Shown in pieces: positions 12,268-34,884 of a stretch of DNA of 64,000 bases; position 1 is the stretch's first letter, and each line of letters starts with the position of its first letter. This DNA is from Sceloporus undulatus (taxonomy: Eukaryota > Chordata > Lepidosauria > Squamata > Phrynosomatidae): positions 145,906,485 through 145,970,484 of the forward strand of contig NC_056524.1 of the NCBI RefSeq assembly GCF_019175285.1, written 5' to 3'. Below the pieces are notes generated by a model. That model worked only from the letters and a program-made list of their open reading frames with translations. It made no database searches and was not told the DNA's origin. Position numbers and translations under genes: made by a program.

Positions 12268-12434
12268 TGCCAGTGGCAGCATCCACACTGGAGAAACAAC
12301 TCACTTTGTCTGGCTCTTTGCTATGGAATTCTGGGCTGCTCTGAGCCCCACAACAAACTTCAACTCCCAGAATTCCATAGGAAAGAGGCAGACAAAGAGT
12401 TAAAGCGGGTTGTTTCTCCAGTGTGGATGCAGCC
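12268..12434. mobile_element. Palindromic MITE
   Basis: 'GCAGCATCCACACTGGAGAA' at the left is matched at the right by 'TTCTCCAGTGTGGATGCAGC'. Inner arms around 'ggaattctggg' and 'cccagaattcc' pair as well. This is a non-autonomous DNA element, probably hAT-like. Confidence 0.7.
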
Positions 12435-12524
12435 ACTGTTTGTCCTTTTGTCCATGGGGGTGTTTCTATCGTGCTGCGGTGTATCGTCCGTATAAATCCG
12501 GACCTTCCCCCTCCGTTCTGACTT

Positions 12525-12700
12525 GGGCTGCTGCCACACTGCAAAATTAATGTAGTTTGACTCCGCTTTAACTTAGTGCTAGGGAAGCTGGGAATTGTAG
12601 TTTGTGGCCACCACCAGAGCTCTCTCTGAGAGAGAAGGTTCAATTCCCTACAAAACTACAGTTCCCAGAATTCCGTAGCACGGAACCAGGGCAGCGCTAA
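12525..12700. mobile_element. hAT-like MITE upstream of PAOX
   Basis: It contains the family core: 'gactccgctttaact', then 'gggaattgtagtttgtggcc', then the mirrored 'aaaactacagttcccagaat' and a 'ccgtagcac' end. Related copies lie at 13033, 28838, 31793, 35862 and 41523. It ends about 80 bases before the PAOX start codon, so it probably contributes to the PAOX promoter or 5'UTR. Confidence 0.6.
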
Positions 12701-12779
12701 CGCTTCCTTCCTTCTTTCCGGGAGAGAAGAGAAGGGGAGGGACGCGGCTGAGGCTGAGGCCTGTGGGCGAGGCGCGACC

Positions 12780-24534
<11,755 letters not shown>

Positions 24535-24654
24535 ACAGCTAAAAGTAGTTCTCTTTTGCTGATGATTACCTCCTAAGTAATCAGTAGAAATGGTAAATCA
24601 CTGTACCCCTGCTGCAAAAACACACAAAATCTAAATTACAGCAATTGGAGAAGA

Positions 24655-25410
24655 ATTCAGATATACAGTAGCTGTGTTAGTTTGGAATATCAGTATGCAA
24701 AGTATCTTACAGCACATTTTACACTAAAAGTGCAAAAGCTTTCATAATTTGGTAGATTTCCTCAGATGCGTTGAATAAATTGGTGTGCAGGAAGAACCTT
24801 TATAATCAGACTATATGAATAGCCAGAGAATTGAAAATCTTATGGGTATCACAGGTTCGCTTTCAATTATGGTCGTTGAAGGACAAAGGCAGGAAGAAGA
24901 AATATGTTACCCAAGGCCAGGGTGGGAAGATTGCAAAGAGAATCAGCTAATTATGATACCTCCACAAACTCCAGTCCATCAACAATGGGTTGAACAGAGG
25001 TAATGGCTTCCTGGCACACTGCACATAATGTAATACTAGCTAACACCCCAGCATCACACTCTTAGCCAGTTTATTATATCTCCATTCTGGTTCCCAGCCT
25101 GCACACACCACATTTCAGAACTCCCTCCACCATTCATAAGGTAATCCATCCACCCTAACCTTAGGCAATATCTTTCCAACTGCCCTTGTCCCTCAACAAC
25201 TATAGTTAAAACTGAACTTGTCACCTCATCACCATATCCACAAGTTTTACATTTCTAAGCCTATTATTATTATTATTATCATCATCATCATCATCTTATT
25301 ACAAAGGTCCTTCCTAGGCAACACATCACTCCATGCATCTGAGGAAGGAGACCAAGTCTACAAAAGCTTATGCTACTGCATATTAATCTCAAAGATGCTG
25401 CAAGATCCCT
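24655..25410. mobile_element. Composite repeat with long inverted ends
   Basis: The left end has 'ttggaatatcagtatgcaaa' and 'ttcctcagatgcgtt'. The right end carries the same blocks reversed, 'catgcatctgaggaagga' and 'gatgctgcaagatccc'. The middle has 'ccatcaacaatgggttgaac' and 'tctggttcccagcctgcaca', found in the same order at 31015-31790. It is a non-autonomous element about 0.75 kb long with roughly 100-bp inverted ends. It starts about 120 bases after the PAOX stop, so the PAOX 3'UTR may run into it. Confidence 0.6.
24774..24779 (+). terminator. Candidate PAOX polyadenylation signal
   Basis: AATAAA lies 240 bases after the PAOX stop codon and inside the composite repeat. It is the first canonical signal after the stop. 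Use is inferred, not shown. Confidence 0.35.
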
Positions 25411-25625
25411 TAGCAACTGAAGAAGTTGGCTTTAAATTTGCCTGGTTGCAACTTTACTTTTGCCAACTAAACATGCAGTTGTTAATCTGAACTAAGGTGC
25501 ACCCACTGAATCAATAGAATTTAAATGTCGGTTTGCCAAGTTCCTTGGGGTTTAGCCTAATTGGAATTGGATATAGGTTACATTATTACCTATTTAGATA
25601 CTGAAAAATTTAAGAAGTTCTAGGA

Positions 25626-26008
25626 CAGGGTAGGCAACCTTTTTGAGCCGGGGGCCAGGTTGCTGCCCCTCAGACAACTGGGGGGCCGAAGCCAAAAAAT
25701 GAATAATTAAATAATTTTTTTAAAAATTAAATAAATAAATAAACCAGGACAAATGTAGGACAACATTTTCAAATGGTGGACACTTTTTAAAAAAAAAGTG
25801 GAGGACACGCAAAAAAATTTGCTGATTTTTTAAAAAAATGTTAATAAAATGCATGTTTCTGAGGCGTCTATAGACAATTGCCCCCCTTGCCCCTGTGCGC
25901 GAGAGGCCAGAGGCCCCGACGGCAATCGGCGACAGGACCGGGCTGGGGCCGGTCCCAAGGCCTCGCCGGGCCGCATCCGGCCCGCGGGTTGCAGGTTGCC
26001 TACCCCTG
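25626..26008. mobile_element. hAT MITE, 383 bp
   Basis: It begins CAGGGTAGGCAACCTTTTTG and ends AGGTTGCCTACCCCTG, forming inverted termini. The perfect 8-bp duplication TTCTAGGA lies at 25618-25625 and 26009-26016. The interior has an A-rich centre and a 3' CpG-rich part. No transposase is present. Confidence 0.9.
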
Positions 26009-26400
26009 TTCTAGGACCTTGCAAGAAACTGATTCTCTGTTACAGAGAGGGTATGCAGCTTGTCCTGCTGGTCATTTCACTGTGTTTGTGAATTCTAGAA
26101 CCAAACAACAGGCCCTCTAAAACCAGATCCTAGAATGTCTCCTGAGAAATGCTCTAACTGTCAGCATACAGAAGATAAGCCTTCTGAGACCACATCCTAG
26201 AGTATTAGCCTTGAAATAAGCCTGCTTGGGCTTGGAACAGATGAAGAGGTATGGGAAAATGTCCTGAAACAAACCAAATGTTTAATAGCAACTTCAGAGC
26301 CAATGGAAAACACTGTTAACTCATAATATTAACTCATTTTTCTTTGTGGTTTTTTCCTGCCTCTAAAATCTGTCAATGTTTCGTGTATGATCAAGTATAT

Positions 26401-26521
26401 CAGGGGTAGGTATTTAATTTTTATTTTAAAATTATTTAATTATTTATTTTTTGGCTTCGGCCCCCCAGTTGTCTGAGGGACAGCAACCCGGCCCCCGGCT
26501 CAAAAAGATTGCCTACCCCTG
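26401..26521. mobile_element. hAT MITE, 121-bp deletion derivative
   Basis: CAGGGGTAGG at the left and GCCTACCCCTG at the right are the same termini as the 25626-26008 copy. A perfect 8-bp duplication AAGTATAT lies at 26393-26400 and 26522-26529. The interior keeps 'ggcttcggccccccagttgt' in reverse orientation and lacks the rest. Confidence 0.9.
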
Positions 26522-26988
26522 AAGTATATAATCCTAATTTTGGTTTTAATTTTGTATCACTTCATAGAGTTGCCTCCATATGTCTTTTGAAGTCTCCTGT
26601 GGACTAACTTCATTTCTGTCCTAACATAGCAACATTCTATGGTTGTTATAAACTGCTCTGTTTCATCTTCAGTTTCCATTGTCCCAGCAGCAATATTGTT
26701 ACAATCTACTACAGTGTATACGTAAAATGTGGTTTCATTTGTTGTGATGATAATTTTAAAAAGCAGAGGTAATTATTGAATTCAAATTTAAAATGAAAAA
26801 TTACTGAGATAAGTAAAAAAAATTCATTGACTGTCATTTTTGAGGAAAGAATGGTAGGGTACAAATCAAAATTTTAAAAACCTAGTACATCTAATAACTA
26901 CTATACATACAGAGAATAACCATATTAGTCTGGAATATCAGTATGCAAAGGGATACTCTAAGGTGCTACAAGATCTCTTTGCATACTA

Positions 26989-27515
26989 CCGTATACACTC
27001 CTCTATAAGTCTAAAAATGTATGCCCAAAAATTGACCCCCAAAATCCCAGGTTGACTTATTTACGGTCAATATGATAATGTGATAGCAGCTCTTTCATAT
27101 TTCCCCATGCAGTGGAAGATATTTTTTTTCTCTTGAGCCAAAGAGAAAGAGTCCTGAGTGATTAATTGCTGTTAGACAAACAAACAGAGACCCAAGGTAG
27201 TTTCTTTTTGTCTTGTGCCAAGCAGAAAGAGTCTTGAGTGATTAGTTGCTTTTAAATAAACAGAGACCTCCTGCCCATGCTGGCTAGCTGAAACCAATGT
27301 TGAAACAAACAGCTTCAATTAGAGTCTCTCTTGCTGTACACACACATACACACACTGGAGGAGCCTCCATGTTTTACCCTCGACATACACATACTGAAGA
27401 AGCCTCCAAGTTTTATCCTCATCTTATCATCATGTCATGGCAAAATCCATGATTTTGGCCCCAAAACCTGCCCTCGACTTCTATATGAGGTCAACTTATA
27501 GTCGAGTATATACAG
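26989..27515. mobile_element. Tc1/mariner-type MITE, 527 bp
   Basis: The right end GTCGAGTATATACAG pairs with the left end CCGTATACACTCCTC approximately, with TA on both sides. It contains the internal blocks 'ttttggccccaaaacctgcc' and two related segments with 'gccaaagagaaagagtcctg' and 'gccaagcagaaagagtcttg', showing an internal duplication. Confidence 0.75.
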
Positions 27516-27828
27516 TATATACATAAAGTGAAAATTAGCTTTTGGTTGCTTTCCTACCCCTCGTCAATCAATCCTTATATTTTCTTTTTAAATTCAAATA
27601 AAATTATTGTATCAAAAAGCCTTTTGTTTAATAAAAAGTTAATTTAGAAGCATCTTAATTAATGCATCAAGATGTATAGATATGACTTACGATCAAAACC
27701 ACAACGCTATACCAGTAGTAAACACATTGTCATGCCGTGTGCCTGCTTACAACTTAACCTCAATGCACACAGATATTCCTTTGGTATTTCAGTTCTACTC
27801 TGCTTCAGACAGGGAAGTCACCAAAATA

Positions 27829-28044
27829 CAGTAGTCCGCTGTTATCCACTGGGGGGATCCATTCCAGCCTCATCCCCATGGATAGCAAAAACCGCAGGAC
27901 CTTAAGTGCCATTCTTTTCAATGGGTGCGTGTGCATGCTTGCACACAGCCGCATACATATACACCCATTGAAAAAGACGGAGCTTATCATCTGCAGAAGC
28001 TCAGATCTGCGGATGGCAAGTCTGCAGTTGGTGCAGATGCACTG
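27829..28044. mobile_element. Tc1/mariner-type MITE, 216 bp
   Basis: CAGTAGTCCGCTGTTATCC at the left and 'ggtgcagatgcactg' at the right are imperfect inverted ends, flanked by TA at 27827-27828 and 28045-28046. Internal arms 'caatgggtgcgtgtgc' and 'catatacacccattg' pair. Confidence 0.65.
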
Positions 28045-28476
28045 TAGTGTGGCAGGACTGTTTTCATACCTGAAGCCCTATAGCAGAGGACATAGCTACA
28101 AATGAGAATTTTTGTACCCCATACAACCCAAAAATCAACTGAAAAGTAAACTACAAGTAGCATCCAATTTTCATTTCCCTTTTTTCAGCCATTTTTTCCA
28201 ATTTGGGAGAGGAGACGGGGGAGTTGCATGGCATGCAGGAGTTTTAGTTTACCAGTTTGAGGGGGATTTTCCCCTATGGGCTGGGACATTCAATTTCCAC
28301 ATCCTGCCCTACATGTTATAATTTGGGATAGAGAAAATGGCACACATCAGCAAATCACTGAATCATCTGGTGGACTTCCAGATACTTAAATCATAAAACA
28401 GGATTTGCCTTGTTTCTATAAGTGTACTTTCTCCCAAATGTGTTGACACAGATAAGCATACAGCCAGATAGATGTA

Positions 28477-28839
28477 CAGTTGGCACTCCACATTTGCAGC
28501 TTTGAGTTTTGAGCATCTGATTATTCATAGATTTGATGAATGTGTTCTAAGAATCTCTAGGTCCTCCAGCATGACTCTATTGTCAACTTCTGCCAGAGGT
28601 CACACTGGAGAACCTATAAATTCTTAGAGAGAACACTTCTCTAGGCATTTGTAGGTCCTCCAGTGCAATTTCATGGTCAACATCTTGCAGATCTTGACCA
28701 CAGAATTGCCCTGGATGACCTAGAGATTCCTAGAGAGTTGTTCTCTCAGGTAAAAAAAAATCGTGTTATTGGCAGTTTTCCCACTTTCATGGGGGTCTTG
28801 TACCCCTAACTCCAGCAAATGTGAAGGGTCCACTCACTG
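28477..28839 (+). mobile_element. Tigger-like Tc1/mariner MITE, 363 bp
   Basis: CAGTTGGCACTCCACATTTG and CAAATGTGAAGGGTCCACTC-ACTG are inverted ends flanked by TA (28475-28476 and 28840-28841). The inside has two tandem blocks around 'ctaggtcctccagcatgact' and 'gtaggtcctccagtgcaa'. This is the most complete of three copies in the window. Confidence 0.8.
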
Positions 28840-28995
28840 TAACTGCTATGTCTGCCTCCTGTGGATTCCTGGGATCTGCAGTTGGGGGAATTTAAATTCT
28901 TTACCAGAAGGCTCTTAGACCTCATTAAAATACAAACCCTAGAATTCCACAGGAGGTAGCCAGAGCCATTAAAGTGGAATAATAGTATTATAATC
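28840..28995. mobile_element. hAT-like MITE, abutting the Tigger copy
   Basis: 'gcctcctgtggattcctggg' at the left pairs with 'ctagaattccacaggaggta' at the right, and 'cattaaagtggaata' closes the element. It is a relative of the palindrome at 1326-1545 and of the 12525 family. Confidence 0.5.
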
Positions 28996-29216
28996 ATGTA
29001 GTGTGATACTGATCAAAGTTAAAATACCCTTCAGGGTTGTCATATGCTACTCTCAGACTTCCTACTTAGAAGATACAATTTGAGTGTAACAACTCTGAAC
29101 TACTCTACACTCAGCCACAGTTCTAAATATCTGTTCCAGCAGACTACATTAAGGTTTGTTGTGAACCATTCTTGGCTACAACAGTGTTGTTACTTGGCAT
29201 GTGGAAATCATTATTA

Positions 29217-29366
29217 CAGTTGGCCTTCCGTGTCCATGAAATCTTTATCCATAGATTCAAGTATCCATAGCTTGAAATTATTTTTAAAATATATAAATTA
29301 AACTCTTGCTACATAAACTAAGCAAAATTGGCTAAAAGAAGTTAAAGCAAAGCCTGACTTTGCCAT

Positions 29367-29432
<66 letters not shown>

Positions 29433-29714
29433 TATTTATTTATTTATAGTTCGCCCCATCACAAGGAATCCAGGCAGGTTACAGCAATAAAAATACATAA
29501 ATATAAAATACATAAAAATAAAAATACACTCTTCTTCTTGAGGCTAGCTCTGATGGAGATAGGCTGGCCTTTTCACTCCCTCCCAGGCCCATTTGCATCT
29601 TTTTATAGAAAGGACACCATTCTACTATGCCATTGTATTTAATGAGCATCCATAGATTATGGGATCCATAAGACGTCCTGGAATCAAACCCCAGTGGATA
29701 CCAAGGGCCCACTG
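29217..29714 (+). mobile_element. Tigger-like MITE with later insertions
   Basis: The left end CAGTTGGCCTTCCGTGTCC and the right end 'ggataccaagggcccactg' pair, with TA at 29215-29216 and 29715-29716. The middle is occupied by a (TAA)n tract and by a short repeat with 'ttatttatagttcgccc' (about 29425-29600) that recurs near 40880, 41170 and 44590. Confidence 0.7.
29368..29431 (+). repeat. (TAA)n microsatellite
   Basis: About 21 uninterrupted TAA units. Confidence 0.95.
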
Positions 29715-29781
29715 TACTATGTTTACTTTTTCATTATATGGTGGTGTTTGTTGTTTTAAAATGTTTTTCACATGCTATAAG

Positions 29782-30380
29782 TGTTGGGGTACAGAGAGAC
29801 AAGCTGTGTCTACTACGACCACATGCAGAGTTGATCCACTTAGGCAGGACGCCCAGCAGAAGTTCTCTGTGAGAAGTCTGCAAAGGCTTCAAGCTGCAAG
29901 GAATAATTTCCTCCCACACAGGCTTCAGCCTTGAGCTCCCGGCTTGAAGGAACAAACCTTGGACAACAGGGTTCATTCGACACGAGGGCTTTAATCTTTG
30001 TTTCATAAACTATATACAAAGATTATACAGAATATCAGACCAGTCTTCTTAGATACTCTCCACAAACAAACTAACAAAGTGCTTCGACAACCACTGACCA
30101 CAACCCAACAATGGAGATAGTCACTTTCTCCCTTATATAGATGGTCTTCTTGGAAGTCATGTCACCAATGAAACCTTGCTTGTTTCATACCCATGAATAT
30201 TGCCCATGATGCACTCCTGACTTCACCTGTGCATGTTGCATCAGACTTCCCATGATGCACAGCTCACCAAGTGCTGACTCATGCACCTACCACTTGAACT
30301 GTAGTAACCTCTGCTCCAGTTCCTCCTAGTGACCACATCCATGTCATTTTCACAGGCCAATGTGGACCATGGTCTTGACA
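29782..30380 (-). mobile_element. Probable solo LTR (fossil)
   Basis: The block has TGT...ACA ends (plus strand 'tgttggggtac' to 'ggtcttgaca'). The flanks ATAAG and GTAAG differ by one base and fit a 5-bp target duplication. On the minus strand a TATA-like 'ctatataag' near 30132-30140 and an ATTAAA signal near 29990 are spaced as in an LTR. No internal genes adjoin. The ends are less certain than for the LTR at 4900. Confidence 0.45.
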
Positions 30381-30382
30381 GT

Positions 30383-30597
30383 AAGTGTGATGTAGGTAGT
30401 GGGTGTTAGACTACAACTTCTGAAGACCAAAGTTTGAATTCCTATTTGATCATGGGTGACCTTGAATAGGGCAGCCTCTCTCAGCCTCAGAGAAAGACAA
30501 TGGCAAACTCCCTCTGAATAATTGTGCCAAGAAAACCTTGTGATGGGTTCACCATATATCAAATAATGAGGTGAAGGCACACAGCAACAAATTACAA
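30383..30597 (+). mobile_element. tRNA-derived SINE
   Basis: The family features are 'gatgtaggtagtgggtgttag', 'aaagtttgaattcc', 'ctctcagcctcagagaaaga' and the tail 'ggtgaaggcacacagcaaca'. It has diverged by many substitutions. Confidence 0.75.
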
Positions 30598-30642
30598 ACC
30601 AGAGCATGCACATCCATACTGCTGCCCAATTAAGTAAACAAG

Positions 30643-30992
30643 GGCGCGTTACAGACCGCCTGAAAACGGCGGTCTGCCGGCACCGCCAGTTGCTGTGTCT
30701 GGGAACTGCAGTGGACAAACCACGCGGTTCCCGGACGCAACAAAAAGAAGCTGCAAAAAGCGGTTTCTTTTTGTGCCCCGGAAGTGGCGCCGCGAGTCGC
30801 TAGTTGTGCACTCGCAGTGTCACTTCCGCCGCGCAACATTCGGACACTAGGCATCCGTGACGTCAAGATGGCGGCGCCTGTATAGAATGGGCGCCGCCAT
30901 TTTGTAGGCACCAAGCACGTACTAGGGTAAGGGGGCCCTTCCTAACCCTAATATGTGCTCGGCATGTACTTTATGCCCATCCGGAACGGGCC
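30643..30992 (+). mobile_element. PIF/Harbinger-like MITE, copy B
   Basis: The left end is GGCGCGTTACAGACCGCC and the right end in reverse is GGCCCGTTCCGGATGGGC, closest to copy C. The CpG-rich interior includes 'gcgccgccattttgta', and the 3' hairpin has 'cgtactagggtaagg' against 'cctaaccctaatatg'. A clean 3-bp duplication is not visible, and 'aattaagtaaa' appears near both ends. Confidence 0.65.
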
Positions 30993-31014
30993 TAAATTAA
31001 GTAAAATATTTATA

Positions 31015-31790
31015 TGATTCAGAGACTTAGCCCTGCTAGTCTGGGAAAGGAGTATGCAAAGGGATCTTGTGGCACCATTGAGACTAACTGTGCAAGATAA
31101 CTTGTAGCATAAGCTTTCATGGACTTGGTGTACTTCCTAAAAAGGAAGATTGGAAAGAGTAACAACTGAATTAGGATATATTCACAAATTCCATTCCATC
31201 AGCAATGGGTTGAAGAAAGACAATTAATTCCTGACACAGTAAACATAAAACTGGACCCTCAGACCAGTAACATATCTCCTTTCTGGTTTCCAACCTGCAC
31301 ACTCCTCCTTCCATCATTCATAGGGTCATCCACCTACCCTGGCCTTAGCCGATATCTTTACTCCTTTGTCCCTAATGACAATAATAAAAAGTGAACTTGT
31401 CAAGTCATCCCCAAACCCACAAATTTGGCACTTCCATGAGCATTCATACAGTCTATAAAGGCAGTGTGGCCAGATGTCATAACCCCAAAGGAAGAACAAG
31501 GCCCTCCAAAATGTAGTACATTACAAAACAAAATCTAAAAACACAAATATAAATTGATTTCACACAAGTTTATTCACAGTTATATTACATACACTGTATT
31601 ATGGGAGGAGCAAAGATGGTGCTACTCAATGAACTTCTTGGTCCTGCTCAAAATGGAGGACATTTTTGAATTCCTCCTGACAGGAGGCTGAATTTTAAGA
31701 TGCATCCTAGAAAAGGAGGACACCTGGTTACCCTGTATAAAAGCCCTTCCAGGGGACCCATTCACTCCATGCATCCGAGGAAGAAAACCA
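31015..31790. mobile_element. Composite repeat, second copy
   Basis: The order of blocks is the same as at 24655-25410: 'gtctgggaaaggagtatgc', 'catcagcaatgggttgaa', 'tctggtttccaacctgcaca', 'cttcca...ggtcatccacc', and finally 'catgcatccgaggaagaaa'. The right end is cut off by a hAT-like MITE fragment that starts at about 31793. Confidence 0.55.
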
Positions 31791-31792
31791 AG

Positions 31793-31870
31793 GCTGGGTG
31801 TGCACTGCAGCAATAATCCAGTTTGGCACTTGTTTAACTGCCATGGCTCTAGGTGATGGAAATGTAGGAA
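31793..31870. mobile_element. hAT-like MITE fragment
   Basis: 'gtgtgcactgcagcaataat', 'gcacttgtttaactgccatg' and 'atgtagtttgttcaac' match the family with the CTTTAACTGCC core. Confidence 0.45.
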
Positions 31871-32039
31871 ATGTAGTTTGTTCAACAAACTACATTTATA
31901 TAGTCTATAAAGCATGTGCTTTATAGACTATATAGCAAAGCCTTTGACTGCATAGATCATGAAAGGCTATGGGACACCCTTAAAGACATGGGAGTGCCAA
32001 CACGTCCTGATGAGGAATCTGTACTTAGCACAAGTACAG

Positions 32040-32408
32040 AACAAGACGTGGAGAAACAGAATGGGAGGTGATATGATAGCCCTATTTAAATACTTGAAGG
32101 AATGTCATATTGAGGAGGGAGCAAACTTATTTTCTGCTGCTCCAGAGACTAGGACCCTGAGCAATGGATGCAAGCTGCAGGAAAAGAGATTCCACCTCAA
32201 CATTAGGAGGAATTTCCTGACCATAAGGGCTGTTCGACAGTGGAACACACTTCCTTAATGGAGATTTTGGTGGAGTCTCTCTCCTTGGAGGTCTTCAAAC
32301 AGAGGCTGGATGGCCATCTGTCGACGATGCTTTGATCTGGATTTCCTGCATGGCAGGGGGTTGGACTGGATGGCCCTTGCGGTCTCTTCCAACTCTATGA
32401 TTCTATGA
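32040..32408 (+). mobile_element. CR1 3' end
   Basis: It carries a typical CR1 C-terminal block ('ggtgatatgatagccctatt', 'ttaggaggaatttcctgacc') and the 3' end 'cttccaactctatgattcta' with repeated 'tgattcta' units. It is inserted in the BovB-like LINE between 'cagaatgg' and 'cccaattgg'. Confidence 0.8.
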
Positions 32409-32649
32409 TTCCCAATTGGCAAAGGCTGTATCCTTTCATCATATCTTTTCAACTTGTTTGCAGAACATATAAGAAAAGCAGGTCAGGACACAGAAGAAGG
32501 AGGAGTAAAAATAGGAAGAAGGAATATCCACAATAAGAGATATGTAGATGACACCAGAATACTAGCGGAAAACCTCACAGATCTGGAACAACTACTAAGA
32601 AAGAAGTGCAAATGCAGGCTTAATGTTGAACATAAAGAAAACAAAAATA

Positions 32650-32862
32650 CAATGCATCTTCCCCTTACGTGGGGATACGTTCCGGATCCCTCTGCGTAAG
32701 GGGAATTCCGCGTGTGCTGGAGCACCATTGGAAGTAATGGGGCTCACGCCCGCAGCATACACTGGCACTGCAGCACGCGCACGCCCCATTACTTCTTCCG
32801 GGGCCTGTGACAGGCTCTTCCGGTGTGGCTTTCAGTGTATGCTGTAAAATTTGGGCTCACTG
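32650..32862. mobile_element. Tc1/mariner-type MITE, 213 bp
   Basis: The element is flanked by TA (32648-32649 and 32863-32864), and removal restores 'aaaaataatggcc' of the LINE. 'ccccttacgtggggatacgt' and 'gcgtaaggggaattccgcg' are paired inner arms. The right terminus 'ttgggctcactg' is the more intact one. Confidence 0.7.
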
Positions 32863-33177
32863 TAATGGCCACCGAGGACTTTCACAAATTCAACCTAGAC
32901 AATGATGAAATAGAAATAGTAAAAAAAAATTCCCATACCTAGGATTAAACATAAAAATGGGGACTGCAGTCAGAAGATCAGAAGAAGATTAAGAATGCGG
33001 AGGGTGGCTATGAAGGAACTAGAAAAGATCCTAAAATGCAAAATATACAACTCGGCACAAAAGCCATTGTATTCCTCATTACTATGTATGGATGTGAGAG
33101 CTGGACAGTAAAGAAAGTGGACAAGACGAAATTCAATTCATTTGAGATGTGATGCTAGAAAAGAGTGCTGAGGATAC

Positions 33178-34185
33178 TGAAATAGAATTCTTTTAGAATT
33201 TAATTTAAAACCAGAACCAGGGAGACCCAGGAGCCGACTGGAAAGGAAAACATAGTTTATTTTGCTGCAGCTGTTCCCAGTAGGAATTACATCCAAATTA
33301 CTGGGACCCTAATTTCAAAGTGAACCAAGTTCTTACAGTACTTTGAACAAAGAAAACTACAAATCACATTTTCATGGGTTACACTGAATTAAACATTTAC
33401 ACCCCTGTATTTTCATTGGATATTCACATATTACACCCAACATATGTCACTATCCCTTGTGGGGTACCCATCAAACTATTATCTATATGTTCCTGAAAAC
33501 AGTCTTTTGACGTACCCTCATCCTTCCATTTTTGCGGATTTGATATTTGTGGATTTGATTATTCATGGATTTGATTAATATGTTCTCTCTAAGAATCTCT
33601 AGGTCCTCCAGTGCAACTCTATGGTCAACTTTAACTAAAGGTTGCACTGAAAGACCTAGTGATTCCTAGAGAGAATACTCTACTAGGCATTTGTAGCTCC
33701 TCCAGTGCAGGTCTATGGTCAGTGTCTTAAGCAGAAGTCAAAGGCTTTCATGGCTGGCATCCATAGTTCTTTGTGGGTTTTTTGGGCTATGTGGCCATGT
33801 TCTAGCAGAGTTTCTTCCTGATGTTTTGCCAGCATCTGTGGCATCTGGCATCTTCAGAACCCGCCAAAAACAAAACAAAAAACCCTACTGACCACAGAGT
33901 TTCCCTGGAGGATCTAGAAATGCCTAGAGGTGTCCTCTCAGGTAAAAACATGGTGTTTTTGTTATTTGTGGTTTTTCCATATTCATGAGGGTCTTGTGCC
34001 CCTAACCCTAGTGAATATGGAGGGACAACTGCATTTCCTGTTGCTAGGAACTCAAGTCTGGAGCCATTCAGAGTTGTTTACATTCCAAAACAAAAGATTT
34101 GACATGACCTCCCATAACAACTCTTGCCCTATCGTTTTTAACTGCTGAGCATATTAAAATTCTTAATTTTAACCAATCTACCTCA
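33178..34185. mobile_element. Probable solo LTR (fossil), carrying a MITE
   Basis: It begins TGAAATAGAATTC and ends CAATCTACCTCA, so TG...CA. The 4-bp duplication ATAC flanks it (33174-33177 and 34186-34189), and the BovB-like text 'gaggataccatggacagcc' is continuous across it. Net of the Tigger-like insertion it is about 490 bp. A 4-bp duplication fits class I endogenous retroviruses. No internal genes are attached. Confidence 0.55.
33515..34031 (+). mobile_element. Tigger-like MITE inside the LTR
   Basis: This is the third copy of the family at 28477-28839: 'ctaggtcctccagtgcaact', 'gtagctcctccagtgcagg', then after an insertion 'gaggatctagaaatgcctag' and the end 'gaatatggagggacaactg'. Within it, about 33735-33865 is a separate short repeat ('tttgggctatgtggccatgt', 'gccagcatctgtggc') that recurs at 40985 and 43758. 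Confidence 0.7.
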
Positions 34186-34324
34186 ATACCATGGACAGCC
34201 AAAAGGACAAACAAATGGGTCCTAGAGCAAATCAAGCTGGAACGTTCCCTGGAAGCCAAAATGACCTGAGGCTGTTGTACTTTGGACACATCTTGAGAAG
34301 GAAGGACTCATTGGAAAAGACAAT

Positions 34325-34884
34325 GGCGGGTTATAGACCGCCCATTTGGGGCGGGCTGCACCCGCCCCTTTCCCTGGTGTATCGGGGCCTCAGTTGTCAG
34401 AACGGCAGCCACTGAGGCCCCGATCCGCCGCTTTTCAGGCTGCAGGGAAGCAGCAAAATGCCGCTTCCCTGCAGCCTGAAAAGGGGTGTCCCTGGGGCTT
34501 CAAGCCCCAAGGACACCCCGCGGCGGTGGGGAGGAGGAGAAAGGGGCCGCTTGGCCCCTTTCTCCATTGCTTTGCTGGGTGCAGCCGTCAGAAGGCTGCG
34601 CCCAGTGAAGCAAAGTGCCGCCACAAACCAGGAAGGAGCTCCGAAATGGAGCTCCTTCCTGGTCTGCGGAAAGGGCGCCCTGGCGCGGACCGACGTCACA
34701 TCCGCGCCGCCCTGTGTAGAGGTGGCGCGGTCGTGACGTCGTCATGGTGGCCCCCTTGTGGAAGGGGAGCCGCCATTTTGTACGGCCTCAGTCCTTACTA
34801 GGGTTAGGGGAGTGCGGAAGCACTGCACCTTCCTAACCCTAGTACGGACTGACTCCGTACTTTAATGGCGGTTTGTAACCCACC
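34325..34884 (+). mobile_element. PIF/Harbinger-like MITE, copy D
   Basis: The left end GGCGGGTTATAGACCGCC and the reversed right end GGTGGGTTACAAACCGCC pair well, with an AAT duplication (34322-34324 and 34885-34887). Removing it restores 'gaaaagacaataatgctggg' of the LINE. The interior is CpG-rich with paired blocks such as 'ggagctccgaaatggagctc'. The 3' hairpin pairs 'tactagggttagggg' with 'cctaaccctagtacgg'. Confidence 0.78.

Noticed and set aside
11931-12344. Open frames rich in Q, R, K and E (plus) or S and L (minus)
   Set aside because: They are translations of a SINE tail and a polypurine simple repeat.
34346-34801. 151-aa open frame and its antisense partners
   Set aside because: It lies wholly inside the Harbinger-like MITE copy D; similar frames appear in copies C and E for the same reason.
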